Assembly (NCBI GenBank): GCA_009779455.1
Contig: WREG01000049.1
Location: 1-10,762, forward strand
Direction of reading: 5' to 3'
Length of the DNA stretch: 10,762 nucleotides
Origin: Oscillospiraceae bacterium
GTDB taxonomy: Bacteria; Bacillota; Clostridia; Oscillospirales; Acutalibacteraceae
Position numbers and translations under genes: made by a program
The notes under the pieces: model-generated
The model's input: only the letters and a program-made list of their open reading frames with translations
Told to the model about the DNA's origin: nothing
The model's database searches: none
Shown here: positions 6,299 to 10,762 of the stretch, one piece after another
How the letters are laid out: every line of letters begins with the position of its first letter
Position numbering within the stretch: the first letter of the stretch is position 1

Positions 6299-7789
6299 AT
6301 GCCAAACAAAATCAAAGATTATCTAAAAAAAATCGACGAAGTCAACGCGAACGGCGAATACAAGGATGTAAACGATTTAAAAGATTACCCTTACCCCAAG
6401 TGGTTCGCCGACGCGAAGCTTGGCGTTTTTATCCACTGGGGCGTCTACACCGTCCCCGAATACCTCAACGAGTGGTACCCGAGGCATATGTATTACAAGG
6501 GCAGCCCCATCAACGGCTACCATATCGAAACATACGGGCGGAAATTCAATTACCGAGATTTTATCCCCATGTTCACCGCGCCGCGCTTCGACCCGCGGGA
6601 GTGGCTGGGGCTTTTTAAAGAAAGCGGCGCGAGGTTTGTCATGCCCGTGGCGGAGCATCACGACGGCTTTAAAATGTACGAAAGCGACATCAACGAATGG
6701 AACAGCGTCAATATGGGGCCGAAACGGGATGTTCTGGGAGAATTAAAAGCGGCCTGCGAGGAAAAGGGGTTAGCTTTCTGCGCCTCCAGCCACAGGGCGG
6801 AGCATTACTGGTTCATGAACGGCGGGAAAACGCTGCGCTATGACAACGAGGTGAAAAGCGGCGAATACCCGGACTTTTACGGCCCGGCGGAAAACCTTTA
6901 TAAATCCAACAACTGGATGATGCTGAACAAAAACGAGAAAAATATCGTCCCGTCAAGGGAATGGCTTGAGGACTGGCTGGTTTCAAGCTGCGAGCTGATC
7001 GACCGCTACCGGCCGAGCGCCCTCTTTTTCGACTGGTGGATCTGCCACTGCGAGGAATTTTATCCGTATACGGACAGGTTTTTGACATATTATTGCAACC
7101 GTTCACGGGAATGGGGAACCGACGCTGACGGTCGGAAGGACGTCTGTATTTTTTATAAATCCGACCGCATCCCGCTTCCCCCCGTCGTGCTTGACCAGGA
7201 GCGCGGGCAGCTGGGCGATATATACGGCAAACCCTGGCAGTGCGAAACCTCCACCGCCAAAAATTCGTGGTCGTACACGGTTCAGAACCAATTCAAATCC
7301 CCGGAAGAGATAATCTGCAATTTTATCGACGTTCTGTCGAAAAACGGCACATTCTGCATCAACATAGGCCCCCGTGCCGACGGGAGCATATGCGACCGGG
7401 ATATAAACATATTGAAACAGCTGGGGCGTTTCACAAAGCTGAACGGCGAAGCCATATGGGATGTTTCAACCTACAAAGTTTTCGGCGAGGGCAAGGAAAG
7501 GCAGGGCGGGATGTTCCGCGAAAACTACGGCTATTCCGAAGGGGAATTCAGGTTCACGCAAAAGGGCGGGGCAGTATACGTTTTCGCGCTGGTCCCGTCG
7601 AAAAACGGCGAATATAACATAAAAACCCTTGCTTCAGGCAAGGGCAGGCTTGAAAAAGAAATAAAATCCGTGAGCCTTTTGGGGTATGATGCGAAAGTCA
7701 GCTATAATGTGGCGGAAAACGCATTGCGGCTGACAGCGCCTAACCCGCCCGAAGACGCACTGCCGCTTTGTTTTAAAATAATATGTTAA
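6299..7789 (+). CDS. GH29 alpha-L-fucosidase, cytoplasmic
   Basis: This 496-residue glycoside hydrolase removes terminal alpha-L-fucose from glycans by a retaining mechanism. The fold begins with KWFADAKLGVFIHWGVY (34-50), the usual GH29 start, followed by AEHHDGF (118-124), a fucose-binding histidine motif. FFDWW (243-247) holds the expected nucleophile D245. DQERG (299-303) with E301, and PWQCETS (312-318), lie in the region where GH29-A enzymes place their acid/base glutamate. NIGPRADGSI (355-364) is a family signature, and a C-terminal beta domain follows (about 395-496). The length is normal. No signal peptide or membrane segment is visible, so the enzyme probably acts in the cytosol on imported fucosyl oligosaccharides. 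The start has GGGGG 8 nt upstream. The gene stands alone, with its own promoter and a terminator shared with the convergent LRR gene. No fucose-catabolic genes adjoin it. Linkage preference cannot be told from sequence. Confidence 0.93.
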   Translation: MPNKIKDYLKKIDEVNANGEYKDVNDLKDYPYPKWFADAKLGVFIHWGVYTVPEYLNEWYPRHMYYKGSPINGYHIETYGRKFNYRDFIPMFTAPRFDPREWLGLFKESGARFVMPVAEHHDGFKMYESDINEWNSVNMGPKRDVLGELKAACEEKGLAFCASSHRAEHYWFMNGGKTLRYDNEVKSGEYPDFYGPAENLYKSNNWMMLNKNEKNIVPSREWLEDWLVSSCELIDRYRPSALFFDWWICHCEEFYPYTDRFLTYYCNRSREWGTDADGRKDVCIFYKSDRIPLPPVVLDQERGQLGDIYGKPWQCETSTAKNSWSYTVQNQFKSPEEIICNFIDVLSKNGTFCINIGPRADGSICDRDINILKQLGRFTKLNGEAIWDVSTYKVFGEGKERQGGMFRENYGYSEGEFRFTQKGGAVYVFALVPSKNGEYNIKTLASGKGRLEKEIKSVSLLGYDAKVSYNVAENALRLTAPNPPEDALPLCFKIIC

Positions 7790-7866
7790 ATCATAGCATA
7801 AGTTGCTCCGCCCCTTATTGTCCGTCAGCGCTTTTTCCTGAAAAATATTTTAATGCAAATTATTTA

Positions 7867-7897
7867 AAAGAGGTTTGCCAAAACGGCAAGCCTCTTT
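7867..7897. terminator. Bidirectional rho-independent terminator
   Basis: A 13-bp stem (7867-7879 with 7885-7897, one G-T wobble) closes a 5-nt loop, with A and T runs on its flanks. It lies 77 bp after the fucosidase and 27 bp after the convergent LRR gene and likely serves both. The stem and loop sizes resemble the terminator at 1855-1887. Nothing else is recognised in 7790-7924. Confidence 0.85.
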
Positions 7898-7924
7898 ATA
7901 AATTTTATGGAATCGTATTAAAAA

Positions 7925-10234
7925 TCAAATATTAAACAAATTTTTGAAAATATCTATAATCCTTTGGAAAAAGTCCATGATTTTTTCTAAAAACAGATCG
8001 ATGCCCGTAGGATCAGGCGGCGGGACGCCTTCTTTGAATTCAATGTTGTTTAAGATGGCATATTCATTTGCGTAAGAATCTTTTACACCGTAAATTACCG
8101 TTTTGCCGCCTGCTCTAAGGAATAATTCCCCTCCGATGCTTGTCACGCTCTCGGGGATAGCCACGGCTTTTAAGGCAGTGCATTCGCAAAATACACCATT
8201 GCCGATGCTTAATACACCTTCGGGGATGATCACAGTTCTAAAAGAAGCGCCATAAAATGCACCATTTCCGATGCTTGTTACGCTGGAGGGGATGCTTAAG
8301 GAATTTAAAGCGTAACAACAACTAAACGCCTCATCCCCAATACGCTCCACACCTTCAGCGATGGTTACGGATTTTAAAGAACTACAGCCGTTAAACGCCA
8401 TTTCCCCTATTTCATCAACGCTTCCCGGAATAGCCACGGACGCCAATTTAGTGCACATGAAAAACGCGGCTTTCCCAATGTTTGTAACGCTGTCAGGAAT
8501 GGTTACGGATTTTAGTTTTTCGCAGTATGAAAACGCGGAAGGTTCAATGCTTGTAACGCCTGAAGGTATGGAATAATCAGCACTGCTGTTATTCCGGGGG
8601 TATTGGATCAGTTCCGTTTGCGCCTTGTTAAGCAAAACGCCGCTAATGCTTGAATATACCGTATTGGCAGCATCTACATTAATATCTGTTAATTTATTGC
8701 AATTAAGCGCTCTGTCTCCAATGCTTTTTACACTTGACGAAATAAATATTGTTTTAAGCTCGGTTTCGCTGAACGCGCCTGCCCCGATGCTTATAACGCT
8801 GTCGGAAATATTTGCGGAAGTCATTTTACATCTTTGGAAAGCGTAATCCCCAATGCTTATAACACCGTCAGGGATATTTACGGATGATAAATTGAAACAA
8901 ATAGCAAAGGCTTTATTCCCGATATATTCCATGCTGTTCGGAATGGTTACGGATCTTAAATATTCGCTGTCATAAAACGCGTTGTCCGCAATGCTTGCAA
9001 CGCCATCCGGGATAGCATAAGCCGTTCTTCTATTAGCGCTCGGATACCAAAGCAGTTCTGTCTTCGCCTTGTTGAATAAAACGCCGTCGACGCTTGCGAA
9101 TAAACTGTTTCCGGCGCCAATATTTATGGCTGTCAGCTGGCATAAGAGAAACGCGTCTTCTCCGATATCCGTAACGCCGTCCGGGATTGTTATGGATGTC
9201 AGCGCGGAGCAAAGGGCAAACGCTTCATTTCCGATACTTGTCAAGCTGTTTGGCAAGGTTACGGATATTAAATTATGACTACTGTAAAACGCTCCATCCC
9301 CGATACTTTTTACGCCTTCCAATAAGGTTACTGACGTTAAAGAGCTATTTGTAAAAACATTTTTCTCAATGTTAGCAATACTGCCCGGAATTGTTAAATT
9401 CTTTAAATATGTATTTTTAAACGACGTAACAGAAAAGCTTGCAACGCCGTCCGGGATGGCATAGCTTGTTCCGGTTTTGCCTTCGGGGTATTTTATAAGA
9501 GTCGTTATCGCCTTGTCAAATAAAACGCCGTCAATGCTTGCAAATACGGGATTGCCGACACCTACGGCAATGTCCGTCAATTTAGTACAGGAGCCAAACG
9601 GATTAAAGCCGATGGATGCGACACTGTCCGGTATAGCAATGGATTTCAATGTAATACAGTTGTAAAACGCCATATCCCCAATGCTTGCTATTTTATCAGG
9701 CAGCGTTATGGAAGCCAAAGCCTTGCAATTATAAAACATAAAATCGCCAATGCTTGTAATGTCCTTTGGCAGGGTTACGGATTTCAGAGCCACGCATTCT
9801 CCAAACATATAGTACCCCATGAAGGTCACGCTGTCGGGTATGCTGATTGAGGCCAATTTCGCGCAGCCGAAAAATGCTTCATTCCCGATGCTTTCCACCC
9901 CGTCTTTTATGTTGACCGCGGTCAGATTTTTACAATTGGCAAATGCGCTGTTCCCGATATTTTTAATGCTATCGGGCAAGGTTACGGTGCTGGCCGCGCT
10001 GTTGGAAAACGCGGAATTTCCGATACTTGTCACAGGGATGCCGGTAATTGTCGCAGGCACCGTAACAGCGCCGCCGGAACCCGTATAACCTGTAATAGTC
10101 ACCGTGCTGCCGTATACCTCGTACTCAAAGTCGCCGGCGGTTGCGCCCATGGCGGCAAACGACGTGACCAGGATACAGCCGAGCGCCATCATACATGCTA
10201 AAACCAACCTGAAATTTTTTTGCGTGTTTTTCAT
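7925..10234 (-). CDS. BspA-type leucine-rich-repeat surface protein
   Basis: The product is 769 residues from the ATG at 10234, which has GGAGG 8 nt upstream. An in-frame ATG 21 bp earlier lies before that site and is less likely. Residues 1-33 form a signal peptide (KNTQKNFR, then a hydrophobic core, then AMGATA). After a short beta segment come about 24 BspA/LRR_5 repeats of 22-23 residues, consensus SIGxxAFxxCxxLxSVTIPDSVT. Three of them, the 7th, 12th and 17th, carry a longer insert with DGVLFNKAxTxLxxYP, giving an exact 148-residue super-period. A proline-rich linker (VPPPDPTG) precedes an amphipathic C-terminal helix (about 744-769) rich in F, I and K. There is no LPXTG motif or SLH domain. 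Relatives in Tannerella, Trichomonas and gut clostridia act in adhesion or binding, but the ligand here is unknown. The gene is visibly more AT-rich than its neighbours, which may indicate transfer or only surface-protein composition. Confidence 0.92.
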   Translation of the reverse strand: MKNTQKNFRLVLACMMALGCILVTSFAAMGATAGDFEYEVYGSTVTITGYTGSGGAVTVPATITGIPVTSIGNSAFSNSAASTVTLPDSIKNIGNSAFANCKNLTAVNIKDGVESIGNEAFFGCAKLASISIPDSVTFMGYYMFGECVALKSVTLPKDITSIGDFMFYNCKALASITLPDKIASIGDMAFYNCITLKSIAIPDSVASIGFNPFGSCTKLTDIAVGVGNPVFASIDGVLFDKAITTLIKYPEGKTGTSYAIPDGVASFSVTSFKNTYLKNLTIPGSIANIEKNVFTNSSLTSVTLLEGVKSIGDGAFYSSHNLISVTLPNSLTSIGNEAFALCSALTSITIPDGVTDIGEDAFLLCQLTAINIGAGNSLFASVDGVLFNKAKTELLWYPSANRRTAYAIPDGVASIADNAFYDSEYLRSVTIPNSMEYIGNKAFAICFNLSSVNIPDGVISIGDYAFQRCKMTSANISDSVISIGAGAFSETELKTIFISSSVKSIGDRALNCNKLTDINVDAANTVYSSISGVLLNKAQTELIQYPRNNSSADYSIPSGVTSIEPSAFSYCEKLKSVTIPDSVTNIGKAAFFMCTKLASVAIPGSVDEIGEMAFNGCSSLKSVTIAEGVERIGDEAFSCCYALNSLSIPSSVTSIGNGAFYGASFRTVIIPEGVLSIGNGVFCECTALKAVAIPESVTSIGGELFLRAGGKTVIYGVKDSYANEYAILNNIEFKEGVPPPDPTGIDLFLEKIMDFFQRIIDIFKNLFNI
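8645..9532 (-). repeat. 444-bp higher-order tandem repeat inside the LRR gene
   Basis: The DGVLF-type insert starts at codons 9532, 9088 and 8644, exactly 444 bp apart each time. Two full units (9532-9089 and 9088-8645) and the head of a third are therefore in register. Each unit holds five leucine-rich repeats, one of them enlarged. The copies are clearly diverged in DNA and protein, so the duplication is old. Confidence 0.8.
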
Positions 10235-10242
10235 TTTTTTAA

Positions 10243-10247
10243 CCTCC
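10243..10247 (-). promoter_or_regulatory. RBS that fixes the LRR protein start
   Basis: A consensus GGAGG lies 8 nt before the ATG at 10234. It falls inside the coding frame of the earlier ATG at 10255, which argues against that earlier start. The later start also gives a standard signal peptide. Confidence 0.85.
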
Positions 10248-10284
10248 AATAACATTTTAGTTGCTTCATATATTATGCAAGATT

Positions 10285-10313
10285 ATGTTAACTGTTTTTT
10301 TATTTTGCGTCAA
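10285..10313 (-). promoter_or_regulatory. Proximal promoter of the LRR gene
   Basis: The minus strand has TTGACG (10308-10313), a 17-bp spacer that is mostly A, and TAACAT (10285-10290). Transcription would begin near 10278, giving a leader of about 45 nt. It is the closest well-spaced promoter to the gene. Confidence 0.55.
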
Positions 10314-10314
10314 G

Positions 10315-10331
10315 CAGTTTTGTGGAAACTG
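10315..10331. promoter_or_regulatory. Inverted repeat next to the -35 box; possible operator
   Basis: CAGTTT (10315-10320) and AAACTG (10326-10331) flank a 5-nt centre. The element abuts the upstream edge of the proximal -35 box and lies downstream of the distal promoter, a position suited to a regulator site. No known consensus is matched. Confidence 0.35.
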
Positions 10332-10337
10332 TTTAAA

Positions 10338-10366
10338 TGTTTACAAATAAAACACACCGATGTCAA
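10338..10366 (-). promoter_or_regulatory. Possible distal promoter of the LRR gene
   Basis: The minus strand has a perfect -35 TTGACA (10361-10366), a 17-bp spacer and a weak -10 TAAACA (10338-10343, three of six). It lies 53 bp upstream of the proximal promoter in tandem. The 158-179 bp between the two genes contain no clear terminator for the upstream transporter, so read-through is possible. Confidence 0.4.
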
Positions 10367-10413
10367 GATTGTTTTTACCTATAATTTGCAATTTGATTAA
10401 TTCGCGCCCGGCA

Positions 10414-10762
10414 TTAATTTTTCATTCTTAATTCTTTGTTTTTCATTATAACAGCCCCTATTATAAACAAAACCGGAAACGCCATCCCGGCCATAAGCCC
10501 CGTTTTAAGCCCCGACCTGTCCGCCACAAGCCCGGAAGCCCACGGGCCGATAGAGCAGCCCAAATCCCCGAAAAGGGCGAGCATCCCGAACATCGCCGCC
10601 CCCCCTTTAGGGAAGCATTCCGATGTCAGGCTAAGGGTTCCCGGCCACATAAGGCAGACGGAAAGCCCGCAGGCCGCGCAGCCTATAAGCGAGACTACGG
10701 GGTTGCCTGCAAAAACGGTAATGCCGTAGCATATGACGCATAAAATGCCGCTTGCCAAAAGC
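10414..10762 (-). CDS. Major facilitator superfamily transporter, C-terminal part (5' partial)
   Basis: About 116 residues are visible. The frame is open to the right edge, so the start and roughly the first two thirds of a typical 400-residue transporter are missing. Four hydrophobic spans fit the last helices of a 12-helix carrier: around GILCVICYGITVFAG, VVSLIGCAACGLSVCLMW, GMLALFGDLGCSIGPWASG and GLMAGMAFPVLFIIGAVIM. The segment ASGLVADRSG between spans resembles the conserved MFS loop motif. The GDLGCSIGP stretch is common in clostridial members of unknown substrate. It is an inner-membrane secondary carrier. Sugar uptake is possible, given the fucosidase nearby, but the sequence gives no direct support. 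The tail KNKELRMKN is unusually hydrophilic and encoded by very AT-rich DNA, and may have been added by drift past an older stop. Confidence 0.82.
   Translation of the reverse strand, partial: LLASGILCVICYGITVFAGNPVVSLIGCAACGLSVCLMWPGTLSLTSECFPKGGAAMFGMLALFGDLGCSIGPWASGLVADRSGLKTGLMAGMAFPVLFIIGAVIMKNKELRMKN

Noticed and set aside
8361..9278. Several repeated plus-strand open frames of 60-90 codons
   Set aside because: They are shadows of the leucine-rich repeats on the minus strand and share the repeat period only for that reason.
10172..10234. Lipoprotein signal (LGC) in the LRR protein
   Set aside because: The cysteine (C20) sits in the middle of the hydrophobic core with A-L-G before it and more hydrophobic residues after. 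A normal signal peptidase I site near AMGATA fits better.
7925..10234. CRISPR-like array, because of regularly spaced short repeats
   Set aside because: The 66-69 bp period is in-frame codons for 22-23 residue protein repeats with variable DNA, not identical direct repeats with unique spacers.
6299..10762. Fucose-utilisation operon made of fucosidase and transporter
   Set aside because: The two genes are on opposite strands, separated by the LRR gene and a terminator, and no fucose isomerase, kinase or aldolase is present.

Overview
The window looks like chromosomal DNA from an anaerobic Firmicute of the class Clostridia, probably a gut or rumen lineage. This is inferred from gene content: a SpoIID-fold protein joined to peptidoglycan-binding domains, a type III glutamine synthetase, a clostridial TetM-like translation GTPase, a GH29 fucosidase and a BspA-type leucine-rich-repeat surface protein. 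Shine-Dalgarno sites are strong (GGAGG, AGGTGA, GGGGG) and promoters are of sigma-A type. I see no insertion sequence, integrase, phage gene, CRISPR array, tRNA or rRNA.

Layout, left to right. (1) 1-1784, plus strand: a protein cut by the left edge, with a SpoIID-like domain followed by about four peptidoglycan-binding repeats. It ends at a bidirectional terminator (1855-1887) shared with the convergent gene. (2) 1978-4068, minus: type III glutamine synthetase (glnN), with its own promoter and a leader hairpin. (3) 4224-6176, minus: a TetM/TetO-family GTPase whose domain IV tip differs from that of proven tetracycline-protection proteins. (4) 6177-6298: a compact divergent promoter region built as a near-perfect dyad, firing the GTPase leftward and the next gene rightward. 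(5) 6299-7789, plus: cytoplasmic GH29 alpha-L-fucosidase. (6) 7867-7897: a second bidirectional terminator between convergent genes. (7) 7925-10234, minus: a secreted BspA-like protein of about 24 leucine-rich repeats with an exact 148-residue higher-order period and an amphipathic C-terminal tail. (8) 10235-10413: the promoter region of that gene. (9) 10414-10762, minus: the C-terminal part of a major facilitator transporter cut by the right edge.

The genes do not form one pathway. They read as mostly separate transcription units: cell-wall remodelling, nitrogen assimilation, a ribosome-associated GTPase, fucose release and surface adhesion. The two closest links are the shared GTPase/fucosidase promoter region and possible read-through from the GTPase into glnN, because no terminator is visible between them. 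I found no convincing new multi-gene system. The most interesting items are the mirror-image promoter pair, the atypical domain IV tip of the Tet-like GTPase and the 444-bp super-repeat in the LRR gene.
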